A stretch of 41,435 nucleotides of DNA from Citreicoccus inhibens. GTDB lineage: Bacteria; Myxococcota; Myxococcia; Myxococcales; Myxococcaceae. Shown piece after piece: positions 19,901 to 34,900 of the stretch. The DNA is taken from NCBI RefSeq assembly GCF_019039035.1, contig NZ_JAHNZT010000052.1:1-41435 (forward strand), given 5' to 3'. The position numbers and the translations under genes are program-made. Each line of letters opens with the position of its first letter. Within the stretch, counting starts at the first letter, position 1. The notes beneath the pieces were generated by a model, which saw only the letters and a program-made list of their open reading frames with translations, made no database searches and had not been told where the DNA came from.

Positions 19901-22900
19901 CTCTCGAGGTTCTCCGCTCATCCTCGCCTCACTCATCCTCTGGGTTGCAGTGCAAGAAGTGGCCAGACGCCGCGGGTTTGAGCCAGCGGCGTCTGGCCGC
20001 CTACAGCGAGTGACTACTCGGCCTGACGGCCAATCGAGCCGTGACCCGAGAGGTGGCCGGAGCCGTGGGCAGAGCCGTGGATCGCGGCGCCGCTGACGGC
20101 ATCCAGGTGCACGTCCATGAGCTCCACCAGGTCCTGGTCCGCAACGACCAGGTTCTTCTCGGTGGCGCCGTTGAGCTTCGCCTGGAGACGGTCCGCGAGC
20201 GTCGAGAGATTGCTGCTCATATTGCTTCCTCCTTGGGTGTACGGGGTGGGTGCAGCAACAACGTCACCGCCTCCAAGGCGATCAACGCGATTTCCCCAAA
20301 GAAGGTGACAAATATGAAACTTCGCAACTATCTGATTCTTTTGTCAAGACGCCGAGTACAAACAACGCACACACGGTGTAGCAGGGTGCGTATCAACCCG
20401 CTCTTGACAAGAATGGATTCTCAATTCGTGCGACGCGATTTCACGTCAGCGCGGCAAACCCAATCGGCTTTGTGCAGACCTACTTCCCAGCACAGGTTGG
20501 GGACCTCGTGATGGACTTCAGAGGTCAATGCAGCGCTCGCGCGGGGAGGTCGCACCAGGACTCGGTGCCGAGCCGCTCCCATCGCGCGTTCGCGCAACGA
20601 ACAGATGAATGCGTATGACCGGAGGACTTGGGACATCGCTCGACCGCGTTCGGCTCAGGGCCGACTTCTCCGTGAGCCGAGCTTCGCCTGACCGTCCGGA
20701 CGATTGAGCAAGATCCCTGGCGCTTACGCGCCAAGGCGTTTCCCGCAGGGATTCCCCAGGCGCGTACCCGGGGATTCAGTCGAGGCAGAAGATGGCCTCG
20801 CGAATGACTCCTCGCTAGAGCGCCGCGGTCGGCTGAGGGCTCTCCCTGGGCACGGCACCATCCCGAGTGGAGCCCTGAATGAGGCCTTCGAGCGTGGCGG
20901 AGATGGCCGCGCGGTACCGGGCGAAGGCTTCGATGCTCTTGGGCACGTCGCAGAAGATGGAGTTCAGGTAGAGACCGTGCGCGTTGCGCAAGAACCACAT
21001 ATTGCCGGTGTTGGAATGGGATGACGCCGGGATGGTCTTCGATTGCCAGACGTCGAAGTGCTCCGCTCCCGGCAACTTGCGGTAGTCGAGGAACGAGAAG
21101 AAGTTGACCGGGAATGGCCAGGTCCGCAGGTGGTAGTACTGCGGCGCCAGCAGCTCCCAGACCTTCACGAACGGCACGTCGACATTGCGGATGAGCTGCT
21201 TGAAGCCAGCCTTCACGCCCGCGGCCACCTCTGGGAACGTCATCCCGTCCGCGATGGGAAAGGTGATCGCCAGGGTGTTGACGAACCAGCCGAACGACTT
21301 GTGCCAACGGGGGTCCTGACGCTCGCTGACCGGAAGGAACCCGTGGTACGTCTGACAGCCCGAGATGTCTCGAAGCGCGAGGCCGACGACCGCCAGCAAG
21401 CCCATGAACAGCTTCGTGTCGTGCTGTCTGCAGATGCGCTCGAGGGCCAGGGCGCTCGTATCATCGAGCAATCGGACCGTCACATTGCGCGCCGGATACA
21501 TGCGGCCGGAGTCCAGGCCCAGGTCCAACGGGATGCGCGGAAACAGGTTCCCCGCGTCCGCGATGAAGGAGCGCCAGTAGTCCAACTCGGGGCTGTCCGC
21601 GGTGAGCTTGGAATAGCGACGCCGCTGGGCATCACCGAAGTCCAAGTAGCTGCCCGCCACCTCGAACTCGGGGCGCTGGCCCATCGACAGGGCCGCATAG
21701 TCCCGCTCCACCTCGTCGACCGCGATGACCAACGAGAGACCGTCACACAGGATGTGGTCGAACCCCATGTAGACCGTGGACTGCGACGCCTCGACCACCA
21801 CGCCCATCACGAACAGGGGCCAGGACAGCGTGTCGATGTCTCGATTGAAGGTGGTCCGAATGTGGTCGGTCACCGCCTCACTCGACTCGAAGGCCCCCAC
21901 GTCCTTGTGCACCAGCCGGACCTCCTCGGGCGTCATCACGTCGCAGCGCAGATCGCCAGCGATGAGCTGCTCGAACCCGCAGCGCAGCACCTCGTGCCGT
22001 TTCACGAACCGCAGGAGCGCGGCCTCCAGGGCGGGCAGGTTGAGCGGCCCCGGAATCCTGAACGACAAACCAATCCAGTAGTCCTCCGAGACGTGCTCCT
22101 TGCGTGCCGCCACCGCGGCCGAGAAGTGCTTCTCCTGGTTGTAGGAGGCCGGCCTGTCGCCGGCCGAAAGAATGTCGAGGGTGTTCAGCGGAGGGCCGAG
22201 CCGCCATTCGTGAACATGACCTGCGCTGAAGCCCGCCTCGGAGAGAGGAATCTGGAACATGAAGGCAATCCTTTACGTGCGTTCGTGAGCCTGCTCTCGG
22301 CGAGGGGCCAGAGCGCCCCTCCGACTCGTCCGCGCGCCTCGCGTGGGGCGCGCAGGACCCTGGCCGGCGTTTAGGGGACGACCCGCGGCAGAGAGTCCCC
22401 GGCATGCCGTGGGACCGCCGCGGGTTCGTCACGCCGGGCAAGAGAGTGCTTGGGGGAGAACACGAACCGACTGCTCATCCCCTGAACGGCACGGGCCCCG
22501 CGAAACGCTGGCATGGATACGAGCCTGCAAACCATGCCGCATAGGCTGGGGACGCCTTCGGACTTGGACAAGCCCTGTGCAGCGCAGCGTGTGTTCCTAG
22601 CTGCTGGACCCGATGACCGAGACAATCTTCCAGCCGTTGCCCGTGTTCACCAGGTGCCAGCTCTCCTGGCCGCGATGGATGACGCGGTCATCGAGGCAGA
22701 GGGGGGCGGAGTCACTCCGCGGCGGGAACGGGCCTGACCGCACTCGCCTGACTGGGTGCCTGGAGCGCCGGAGGTGAGGCGGTCAGCGCGCCGAGATACA
22801 GCCGACCATCAAAGCCGTGGGCTTCCTTGGGCGTGAAGAGCTTCAAGCCGAACGCCTGATGGGAAGACTGCCGGGACTCGAGCGCCGGGCTGAGGCCGAA

Positions 22901-25900
22901 GACGTTGCACTCCACCTCCTCCGTCCAGTCGTTGTAGCGACAGGTGAACTGGGTGCCGCGTTGGAAGCCCACGTCCAGGACTCGCACCGAGGGCAGGGCC
23001 TTGGCCACGCGAGCGCCCATCGTCTCCAGGTCGCCATTCCAGTTCACCTCCGTGGTGCGCGCGTGGACGCTGCCCGTGAGGGCCAGCGTCCACGACTGGG
23101 GGCGCTTCGACTGGGCATCCAACAGGTGCTGGGCCAGCAGCTCCTCACGCGCATTGCCCTTGGCCGCTTCGGTGTCGATGGCGGCCAAGGCGATGTCTTT
23201 GCCTGAGGCGCGCAAGCGCCGGGCCTGCTCGACGAGCCACAGCATGGCGCGGCTGCTGCGCCCATCCTGGTAGGTCCGACGCCAGAAGGCGCTCCACGAG
23301 AGGAGCTCCTGCACGGCCGCGGCGTCGCCGTTGCTCGCGAGGTACCGCTCCAGGATGGGCTGCTCGGAGGCGGGAATGGACAGCGCGAGCGTCACCGGCA
23401 GGTTCTGGGCCGAGGCCTCACACACCATCCGCAGCACCGCGGACGGGACCTCCTGCGTCCCCAGCGGATCCGCCATGAGCAGGACGCCTCCCGCGGAGAA
23501 CAGGGACGAGGCGCCCTCCAAGGGCGCGCCACACTCGGGAGTCAAGGCGCCCGTCTTCTGCTCCTCTCCCCCGCTCTCCATCATCACGGAGCGCACGGCG
23601 AACGGTGGATTGCCGGCCACCACCTCCAGCGAGGGCGCCATCTCCAGTCGCTCCAGGAGCTTCTGCTCGATGACCAGGTCCCGGTAGCCATGCGCGGGGC
23701 TGTAGCCTTCGAGGCCTGGGATATTGGAGAAGGCGGCCGGAATGGAGACCTGCTGCATGCCACTGTCGGAGGCCTGAGCGCCATAGCCCCCCAGCATGGT
23801 GTATCGGATCCGAAAGACTCGAACGAGGGACTGTCGCGCTCCGAGCCGCTCGCCCTGGATGAAATAGCGCTCGGGCGGGACGACCTCCGGAATGAAGGAG
23901 CTGAACATCTCCAGGCCCCCCTCCTTCTCCATCACGGAGTAGTGGTTCTTCTCCAGGATGTACCGGACCGTCAGCAGCGCGTCCTCGACAGGCACCGAAT
24001 AGATGACCTCGTGCGTGGGCGTCTCGTACAGGCCGGTCTCTGGGTTGAGCCGGGTGGAGAGTCCTCGTGTGGCGGAGGCGCACCCGACGCACCCCAGGAG
24101 CCCTAGCATCAGCACAGACCTTCGCATCCCGTCCTCCCCGCGTCGCACATCCCGGAGGTGAAGCGGACCTCCGGGTGACGGCAATCACTGAATCGCTCCA
24201 ATCGTAGGGACTATAGCCAGCGCGCGTTTCGCGCTGAACCGGATACGTTGAATCAGGATGGAGTGGCTGGAGGGGGATCGGGTGCGACGAGAATCGTGGT
24301 TACCAGTGGCGGCGCTGCTGTTCGTGGGCTTGCACGCCCAGGCCGAGGAGGCGCCCGGACCGCATGGCCGGGCGGAAGCCACCAAGATCATCGCGGACCT
24401 GCGCAGGGTCGTGGCGCCCGAGGGAACGGAGCGCACCGAGAAGATTCGCATTGGAGGCATCGACCAATGGGTCTCGGTCCGCAGCAGAGACCTACGCAAC
24501 CCCGTGCTCCTGGTGCTTCATGGCGGCCCCGGCTGGGTCGCGATGCCGACGAGTTGGTACGTCACGCATGGTTGGGACGAGTTCTTCACGGTCGTCCAGT
24601 GGGACCAGCGCGGCGCGGGCAAGACCTACGTGGCGAACAATCCCGCCACGGTCACTCCCACGCTCACGGTCGAGCGGCTGAACGCCGACGCCGAGGAGGT
24701 CGTCCAGTGGGCTCGCGCGACCTTCGGCAAGGAGAAGATCTTCATCCTGGGCCACAGCTGGGGGAGCCTGCTGGGCCTCACCCTCGCGAACAAGCACCCC
24801 GAATGGTTCCACGCCTATATCGGCGTCGGGCAGGCGGTTGACGCACGCGAGAGTGAGCGGCGCGGGTGGGCCTGGGCAATGGAGCAGGCGCGCGCGGCGA
24901 AGAACGAAGAGGCGATCCGCGACCTCGACTCGCTCGCGCCTTACGGCGTGGGCAAGGAGCCCATCGCGCTGAAGGACATCGGGCTCCAGCGGCGCTGGCT
25001 CAACTTCTTCGGAGGTGCCGCGTATCGGCGTCTCGATGCGAGCTTCGAGGGCGCCGCGTCGAACCTGTCGCCCGAGTACACCGACGAGGACATCCGCCAG
25101 ATGTGGAAGGCGGAGGAGCTCTCGGTCGAGAAGCTGCTTCCCGCCATCCTGACGGCGGACCTGTCACACGTGAAGCGGTTGAAGACCCCGCTGCTCCTGT
25201 TGTTGGGGCGGCACGACCGCAACGTCTCGGCGACGGTCGCCGCCGAATGGTTCGCGGGCGTCAAGGCCCCATCGAAGAAGCTCATCTGGTTCGAGCAGTC
25301 CGCGCACGAGGTGATGGCCGAGGAGCCAGGCAAGGTGCTGCTCTCCCTCGTCCGTGACGCCCGTCCATTCGCGGAGCGCGCCGGAGATGTCGCGCCCGTC
25401 CACCCCCGATAGGTCTGGCGGCTGCGAGAATCGCTTGAGGCGCAGTGACGGGTGACGGGCCGCTCGAAGCCCAACGCCGCTGGCTGCACACCATGCATCA
25501 GCGGCCCCATGCGATGCGGTTCAGACACCGCGTGCGCTCGCCCCTCGACAACGTCACTCCTTCGCCGGAGGGGCCGCGGGGCCACCAGGAGGTGCGCCCA
25601 GGTCCAGCGAGAGGCCCCCGAAGAGCGCATTCACGCCCGCCACGCGTGCGAACTTGATGAAGGGCCCCATCGACACGAGACCGCCCCAGGACAATTGAAG
25701 CCCCAGGGCGCTGTCCATCCCGAAGCCGCGAGAGCTGAGCTGGGCATTGAGGTCGCACCAGACATTCCGCACCACGCTTTCCTCCGGCGGGCGCTCATAG
25801 AGGTGGGCACGTGCCCCCAGTCCCCCGCCCCAGGCCCAGCCGTTGTTCAGCAGCGTGGTGTCCGAGAACCGGGTTCCGAAGACCTCCACCTGGATGGAGA

Positions 25901-28900
25901 CAGGCGTGCGCTCCAGCCACGCGTCCGAGCCCAGGGCGCCGAGGCTCAGGACCCACATCACCATCCTGGCCACCGTCAGCATTCGCGCGGTGACCCAGGG
26001 GAAGTCTGCCTTCAGCGACAGGCCCCATCCGATCCGTGGGCCCGGGCCTTCCGCGCCGAGGAAGCCACCGGCGGAAGGCTCAAGGTGCAGATGAACCTCG
26101 GTGGCCCAGGTGCTCTCGGTTCCCGGAGGCACAGCGGTGATGGGCTCCAGGTCGAGCTGAACCCCCATGGACTGGGGCTCATCCGCGCGCGCGGAGGAGA
26201 CCGCCATGCACAAACACACCAGCCCCAGTCGAACCCATGCCCTGGCACAAACAGACGCGATGCATGAGCGAAGTCCTCGAGGCGCGTGGCGCATTCATCG
26301 GACTCTAACTCCACTCCCGGTGAACTGTCTGCCTGGCCTCCCGCTCAGTGCAGGCTCGCCGCGGCCACCGCCGAGAACGACACGTCGCGGCCCGCGCGCT
26401 TGGCTTCGAGCAGCACCGCGCTGTTGATGAGCCCGACGTGCGAGAACGCCTGCGGAAAGTTGCCCAACTGGCGCCGCAGCCCGGGGTGGTACTCCTCCGC
26501 GAGCAACCCGAGGTCGTTCCGGATGGAGACCAGGCGCTCGAACAGAGCCTCTGCCTCATCGAGGCGACCCGACATGATGTAGTTGTCGACGAGCCAGAAG
26601 CTGCAGATGAGGAACGTGGCCTCGTCGCCTGCCAGCCCATCCACTCCCGTCTCGGTCGAGTAGCGCTCCACGAATCCATCCTTGGTGAGGCCCTTCTCGA
26701 TGGCGGTGACAGTGCCCAACATGCGCGGGTCATCCGCTGGCAGAAAGCCCATGTGCGGAATCAAGAGCACGCTCGCGTCGAGCGCATCCGAACCATAGGA
26801 CTGCGTGAAGGCGCTCACCCGCGCGCTGTAGCCGCGCGCCAGGATGTCGGCGCGAATCTCCTCTCGCAGCGCGCGCCAGCGATACAGGCGCTTCTTCACC
26901 TGCTCCGGCGCGTTGGCGCCGAACTGCTCGACGAACCGGACGCCGCGATCCACCGCCACCCACGCCATCAGCTTCGAATGCGTGAAGTGCAGGTGGCTCT
27001 TGCTGCGAATCTCCCAGATGCCCTCGTCCGGGCGCTGCCAGCTCTTCTCCACGAAGTCGACAATCACCTTCAGCGTGTCCCAGGGGAGCGAGCCCTCCTC
27101 CGGCATGCCGTAGATGCGCGCCTCATACATGGCGTTCAGCGTCTCGCCATAGACGTCGAGCTGGAATTGATCGTACGCGGCATTCCCGATGCGCACCGGC
27201 CGAGACTCCTCGTAGCCGGGCAGCCATGGCAGCTTGACCTCGGTGAGGCGATGCTCACCCGCAACGCCATACATGATTTGCGCTTCGGCGGGGGCGCCGG
27301 CCACGGCGCGCAGCAGCCATTCGCGCCAGGCCCTCGCTTCTTCAAGGTACCCGCCACGCATCAGCGCCTCGAGCGTGAGGGACGCATCGCGAAGCCAGCA
27401 GTAGCGATAGTCCCAGTTCCGCTCCCCGCCGAGTTCCTCGGGGAGCGACGTCGTGGGGGCCGCGACGATGCCGCCGGTCGGCTCAAAGGTGAGCGCCTTC
27501 AGGGTGATGAGCGAGCGCACCACCGCGTCGCGATGCGGGCCCGCATATCGACACCGGCTCGCCCAGTCGCGCCAGTACTGCTCGGTCCGCGCCAGGTCCC
27601 GCTCCGCATCCACATCCTGCTCCGGCGCGGGCTTGTGCGACTCGAAGTACGTCAAAGAGCAGGGGAGCCGATCGCCCGCGCGAACGACGAAGTCCGCCTC
27701 CAGACAGGCTGCGTCCCAGTCCGGTTGGAGCGGCACCGGGCTGAGGTAGGCGAGGGCATCCGGCCCCGAGGTCAGGGTGGCGCGGTGGCCATTGCAGCGG
27801 ATCCACGGCGTCAGCTTGCCGTAGGCGAAGCGGACGCGCAGCTCGGTGTGAATCGGGACCTCGCCTTCGAGCCCCTCCACGATGCGGATGATGTCGTGCT
27901 CCCCCTCCCCCGGCGGCATGAAGTCGATGATGCGCGCCCGACCGCCGTCGCAGGTGACCTCCGTCTCCAACACCAGCGTCTCGGGTCGGTAGCGCTGCTG
28001 GACGGCCCGGACCTCCGCCGCGGGCCGGACGCTCCAGTAGCCGTGCGCGTTGGTGCCAAGCAACCTGGCGAAGCAAGCCCCGGAGTCGATGCGTGGCAAG
28101 CACATCCAATCGATGGAGCCGCTCCGGGAGACCAAGGCAACGGTCGTCAGGTCGCCGATGAGGCCGTAGTGCTCGAGGGGGGATGACATGGCAGGAAGTT
28201 GGGATGTGGAGCGGGCCCGCGCAACCGCGTCACCCCCAGCGCCCCCACTCAGGGAGTCCCTGCCGACGACAGCGCGATGACCTGTTTGACTCCACCGTGC
28301 CCCGTGATGAGCGCGGGTGCGGCTTCGATGGGGACGCGGTGCGTGATGAGCGCGCGCACGCTCCGCGGGAACAGGAACATCGCCTGCTCGAGTTCACGAA
28401 GCGCCAGCTCGTAGGCGCTCCGGCTCGCGTTCACCGTCCCGAGCAGCAATTGATTCCGCAGCACGATGTTGCGCATCAGGGTGTCCGTATCCACGGGGCT
28501 CGGGCTGCCGTGCGCGGGAATGCCGGTGAAGATGAAGAGCCCGTTCGCCCCCAGGGCATCTACGGCCGCGAACGCGACCTTCGACACGCCCACCGCCTCA
28601 TAGATGATGTCGAAGGTTCCCACCTTTTGTCGGAGCTCTCCCAGGGGCACGTCCTGCCCGGAGAGGTAGGTGGCGCCGAAGGAGCGGACGAGCTCCGCGC
28701 GCTCGCTGGCCGCGGGCTCCAGGGAGTAGACGAAGGTGTCGAAGTGATTCACCACCATGCTCATGGCGCCCAGGAGCCCCACGGGTCCGGCGCCGAGCGC
28801 CAACGCGCGCACGTGAGCGCGTTCCCAAGGCAGCCGCCCCTGAAGTGCTTGCGCCTGCTCCGCGGCCTTGGCGGCCACCGAGAGCGGTTCGGTCAACACC

Positions 28901-31900
28901 GCGACATCCGCGAGCTTGCGAGGCACCGCGACCAGGTGCGCCTCTTCCTCCACCGTCCACTCCTGGAGGAAGCCGTGCGCCTCCTTGATGCCCCGCTCCC
29001 AGAACTCCCCCGTGACGCAGAAGTCCTGACGCTCCGCGCGGCACGGGCGGCAGCGCGCCTGCGGACAGGGGCGGCGGACCGTGGGGACCACGAGGTCTCC
29101 CTTGCGGACCCAGGTGACATCCGGGCCCGTCGCCACCACCTCGGCGAGCGCCTCGTGCCCCAGAATGAGGTGGTCGGAGCCTGGAGGCGGAGCCCCATAC
29201 TCGAACGCGCCAATCTCGCGATCCGTGCCGCAGATGCCGACCTCGAGGACCTTCAGGAGCACATGCGAGCCCGTCACGGGTGGGGGCTCCGGCAGGTTGA
29301 TGACACGGACCTCGCGCACCTTGGGAAACACCGCGACCGCTCGCATGCCGCACCTCGCGCAATGACAGCCTGTCGCACAGATAGGCATGTCCCCACGGCG
29401 GAGAGCAGGAGCTGGGCGACCGCACCGGGCGGCCGAGTCGCTCCCTCGTGGGCCAGACAGCGCGAGGAGGCCCCCCGGCCCGGACGGGCGACAGCTTGAC
29501 TCGCGGGCACGCGGTGCCCACCGAAGTGCCATGGCGACGAGGGACACGCGGCGGGGGCTTCGCAGTGAGGCATGGTGGAACAACGCGGCGAACCCGGAGC
29601 TGACCGCCCTGTATCTGGAGCGCTTCCTCAACTACGGCCTCACGCGCGAGGAGCTGCAAGGCGGGCGGCCCATCATCGGGATCGCGCAGACCGGCAGCGA
29701 CCTCGTCCCCTGCAACCGGCACCACCTCGTCCTCGCCGAGCGCGTCAAGGCGGGCATCCGCGATGCGGGCGGCATCCCCTTCGAGTTCCCCGTCCATCCC
29801 CTTCAAGAGACAGGAATACGACCGACCGCGGCGTTGGATCGCAACCTGGCGTATCTCGGAATCGTCCAGGTGCTCTATGGCTACCCGCTCGACGGGGTCG
29901 TGCTCACGACCGGGTGTGACAAGACGACGCCCGCATGTCTGACCGCGGCCGCGACGGTGAACCTCCCCGCCATCGTCCTCTCCGGCGGCCCCATGCTGAA
30001 CGGGTACTACGAGGGGAAGCGCGCGGGCTCTGGGCTCATTCTCTGGCAGTGCTGGCGACTCCTCGCAGGCGGGAAGATTGACTACGACGAGTTCATGGAG
30101 CGCGTGGCCGCCTCGGCGCCGAGCGTGGGCCACTGCAACACGATGGGCACCGCGCTCTCGATGAACGCCTTGGCGGAGGCGCTCGGGATGACCTTGCCCG
30201 GCTGCGCGGCCATTCCGGCCCCGTACCGGGAGCGGGCGCAGATGGCCTACGAAACAGGGCGCCGCGCCGTCGCCCTGGTACACGAGGACCTGACGCCCCG
30301 AAAGGTGATGACCCGGCGGGCCTTCGAGAACGCCATCGCCGTCGCGGCCGCCATCGCCGCGTCGAGCAATTGCCCCATCCACATCAACGCCATCGCCCGA
30401 CACGTGGGCGTGGAGCTCTCGATTCGCGACTGGCAGACGATCGCCGGAGACATCCCCGTCCTCACGAACGTGGCCCCCGCGGGGGAGTTCCTGGGCGAGG
30501 ACTTCTATCGCGCCGGAGGTGTCCCCGCCGTCATGCATGAGCTGCTGGTCGCGCGACAGCTCCATGGGGATGTCCTCACCGTGTCGGGCCACACGGTGGC
30601 CGAGAACACGGAGAAGGCCCGCACCCACGACCGGGCGGTCATCCGCACGTACGACGCCCCCCTGGTCGAGCACGGCGGGTTCCTCGTCATGAGCGGGAAC
30701 CTCTTCGACTCGGCGGTCATGAAGACCTCTGTCATTGGCGAGGCGTTCCGCAAACAGTACCTTTCGAATCACGAGGATCCGGATGCGTTCGTGGCGCGCG
30801 CCATCGTGTTCGAGGGCCCCGAGGACTACCACGCGCGCATCGACGACCCTGGGCTGGAGATTGACGAGGGCTGCATCCTGGTCATCCGCTACACCGGGCC
30901 GCTCGGCTATCCGGGGAGTGCCGAGGTCGTCAACATGCAGCCGCCCACCGCGCTCATCGCGCGGGGAATCAAGGCCCTGCCAACGCTCGGTGACGGGCGA
31001 CAGAGCGGCACCGCGGATGCGCCCTCCATCCTGAATGCCAGCCCCGAGGCCGCGGCGGGCGGCAATCTCGCCATCTTGAAGACGGGCGATCGGATCCGCG
31101 TGGACCTGGGCCATGCGCGCGTCGACGTGCTGCTCACCGACGAGGAGATTGCCGCGCGCCGGCGAGCACTCCCTCCGCTCACCCTCAAGAACCAGACGCC
31201 CTGGCAGGAGATGTACCGAGACTCGGTCGGTCAGCTCGACAGCGGAGGCTGCCTGGAGCTGGCCCTGAAGTACCAAGACATCGCGCACACCATGGGCATC
31301 CCCCGTGACTCCCACTGAGCCGCGAGAGCCCGCGCGCACCATGACGGAGGGGGCGCAATGAGCGAACGAGCAAAGGGCACCATCCTCATCGCGGATTCCG
31401 ACTTCGGCGATGCGGACATCGAGCGCGCCATCATCGAGGGGGCGGGATTCCGGCTCGCCGCGGCGCAGTGCAAGAGCGAGGACGAGGTCATCGCGAACGG
31501 CCGCGACGCGGAGGGAGTCCTCACGCAGTACGCGCGCGTGGGGGCTCGGGCAATCCAGGCCTTCACCCGCTGCCGCGTCATCGCTCGCTATGGCACGGGT
31601 GTGGACATCGTGGACGTGGACGCCGCCACGCGCAAAGGCATCCAGGTCACCAACGCCCCCAACGCGTGGTGCGCCGAGGAGGTCGCCGACCACGCCGTGG
31701 CGCTCTGGCTCGCGGCCGCGCGCAAGGTCTGCGAGTACGACCATGCGACCCGCCGGGGAGAGTGGGCCTGGCAGACCGGGCAGCCCATCTGGCGCCTGCG
31801 GGGACGGGTGGTCGGCCTGTTGTCCTTTGGCGCCATCGCGCGCCTCATCGCGGAGCGCGTGCGCCCCTTTGGTGTCGAGCTCTGGGCCCATGACCCGTTC

Positions 31901-34900
31901 CTCGACGCCGCCGAGGTCCGAAAACATCAGGTGCGCCCCGTGTCGTTCGACGCGCTGCTCGAGGGCTCCGACTCCCTCATCATCCAGTCGCCCCTCACAC
32001 CGGACACGCGTCACCTGTTCAACCGCGAGACGCTGCGACGGATGAAGCGCACCGCGCTGCTCATCAACACCGCGCGCGGTCCCATCGTGGAGGACGCGGC
32101 GCTCTACCAGGCGCTCACCGAGGGGTGGATCGCCGGGGCGGCGCTGGACGACATCGAGGAGGAGCCCGCCAAGCAGCGCGACTGGCGCCCGACGAATCCG
32201 CTGTTCCGCCTGCCCAACGTCATCATCACCCCCCACGCCGCCTACTACTCGGAGGAGTCCATCACGGCGGTGCGCCGCATCGCCGCCGAGGAGGCCGTGC
32301 GAGTGCTGAGCGGGCTTCCTCCTCGCTCCCCGGTCAATCACCTCGGGCCCCGGCCCGAGGCCGCGCCGCCCGCGGAATGAAGCCCCCACACGAAGCCGGC
32401 ACCACGCACACGGAGGAGAGCCATGGAGTACGCATCCATTCTGGGCATTTCGACCCCTGCCAGTCGGGTGGGCCTGGGCACCTGGGCCATGGGCGGGACG
32501 CAGTGGGGCGGCACCGACGACGACGAGTCCGTGCGCACCATCCATGCGGCGCTCGACCTGGGCATCACGCTCATCGACACCGCGCCGGCCTACGGCTTCG
32601 GGCACTCGGAGGAAGTCGTGGGCCGGGCGATCGCCGAGCGAGGCGGGCGTGAGCGCATCGTCGTGGCGACCAAGGTGGGATTGGAGCAGCGCGGCGATGG
32701 CGTCATCCGCAATTCGTCGCGGCAGCAACTCAATCGAGAGGTCGAGGTCTCGCTGCGGCGCCTGCGCACCGATTACATCGACCTGTACCAGGTCCACTGG
32801 CCCGACTTCGCCACGCCCTACGAAGAGACCGCGCAGGCGCTGTTCGAGCTCCAGCGCGCCGGAAAGATTCGCGCGATCGGCGTTTCCAATTACGCCATCG
32901 AGGCGATGGAGCGATTCCGGCGGATCGCGCCGCTCTCCTCGGCCCAGCCTCCGCTCAACCTCTTCGAGCGAGAGGCCCTGGAGGAGATCATCCCGTGGTG
33001 CCGAGCGCATGGCGTCTCCACCCTCACCTACGGAGCGCTCTGTCGAGGACTGCTGACCGGGACGATGAAGGAGGACACCCGGTTCGAGGGGGACGACCTC
33101 CGAAAGACCGACCCGAAGTTCCTCCCCCCGCGCTACGCGCAATACCTCCAGGCGGTCCAACGGCTCGCGCAGTTCGCGAGCGAGCGCTACAGCAAGGGCA
33201 TGCTCCCGTTCGCGATCCGCTGGGTGTTGGATCAACCCGGCGTCACGGTGGCGCTGTGGGGCGCACGCCATCCCGGCGAGCTGGCGCCCCTGCGGGAGGT
33301 GACGGGCTGGAGCCTCGACAGCGAGGCATTGGCCTACACGGACTCCGTGGTGAGCGAGTCCGTGCGGGACCCGGTGGGCCCCGAGTTCATGGCGCCTCCG
33401 GAGCGGCATCCCGATGAGCGCTCCGGGGCTCCCGTCTGACCCACGGGCCCAGGGGCAGGCTCGCGCGGCATCTGGAGTCGAGGCCGACCACACGGTCCGC
33501 CTGTGATTGCGCCGGTTACACCGAAACCGGTTCGGGCACTCCGGGCGCGGGCCTCGCGCCCGCAACCTCGCGGGAACAGGGACGTTCGGGCCTCGGCACG
33601 CGCCGTGCTCTAGCGACCGGGACGCACTGGATGCCGGCCGTCGCCAGGGCATCCCCACCTGGGAGCACCCGCCGATGAAGACACACCTGATGGGAGTCCT
33701 TGCCGCCCTGCCCCTGCTTGTCGCGGCCCCCGCGCGCGCCTGTGAGGAGCACGCCGCGCCGAGCGCCGCCCCGAGCAAGGGCGAGCACGGCGCGCATTCA
33801 GCGCACGGCACCGCGGCCCCGACGCAGAAGCCCGCCGCGGCCCCGGCCAGCAAGAATGGCATGCACACCGTGGAGCTCACGGTGACGCCCAAGGGCTTCG
33901 AGCCCGCGAACGTGAAGGTGAAGGCGGGGCAGCCGGTGCGCCTCGTCGTCACGCGCAAGACAGACAAGACATGCGCCACGGAGATTGTCGTGGCCGACCT
34001 GGGCATCAACCAGCCGCTCCCCTTGGACACGCCCGTGACGGTGGAGTTCACCCCGAGCGAGTCGGGCACGCTGCGCTACGCCTGCGCGATGGACCACATC
34101 AGCGGGCTCGTCACCATCCAGTGATTCCGCCGCGCGGTGGCGTGGGCCTCACGTGAGGCCCACGCCATGGTGGCGATGGCGTCGCGCTACGCTCTCCATC
34201 GCGCTGATTCCCCTCCAGGCTCCGCAGTCTCTCCCTGACGTGTCCTCCATGCCCCAGCCCGTTCCCTTCCCCGCGCGGAGGCGCGCCGCCATGATGCGCG
34301 GGGCCCTCTTGCTGGCGCTCGTCTCGTCGATGGCGGCGCTGGCCCAGGGCGACGTTGCCACACCCGCGACGCAGACGACGGCGGTGTCGACGGACGCGAC
34401 GCTCGCGCGACTTCTCACGGAGGCGCTCGAAGCGCGCCCGGAGCTGCGGCAGGTCGAGGCCCAAGCCCAGGCCGCCCACGAGCGCATTCCCCAGGCGGGA
34501 GCGCTGCCGGATCCAGTGCTGCAACTGGGCATCCAGAACGACGGGTTTGGCGCGCTGATGATTGGCAAGATGGAGGGCAGCTACTACAGTATCATGGCCT
34601 CCCAGGGCGTGCCCTTCCCTGGCAAGCGGGCGCTGCGGACCGAGGTCGCACGCCTCGGGGCCGAAGTCGCGTCGGCGCAGATCGCCCGCGCGCGGCTCAC
34701 CATCGAAGCCGAGGTGCGACGCACCTACCTGGACCTGCTGCTGACGCGCGAGCGGCTCGGGCTGCTCAACCGACTCGATGCGCTCTGGAGACAATCCGCC
34801 GACCTGGCGCGCATCCGATACGAGACCGGCGACGGGGCCCAGTCCGACCTCCTTCGCGCACAGCTTGAACTCAATCGGATCCGTCAGCGCCGCGTGGCGC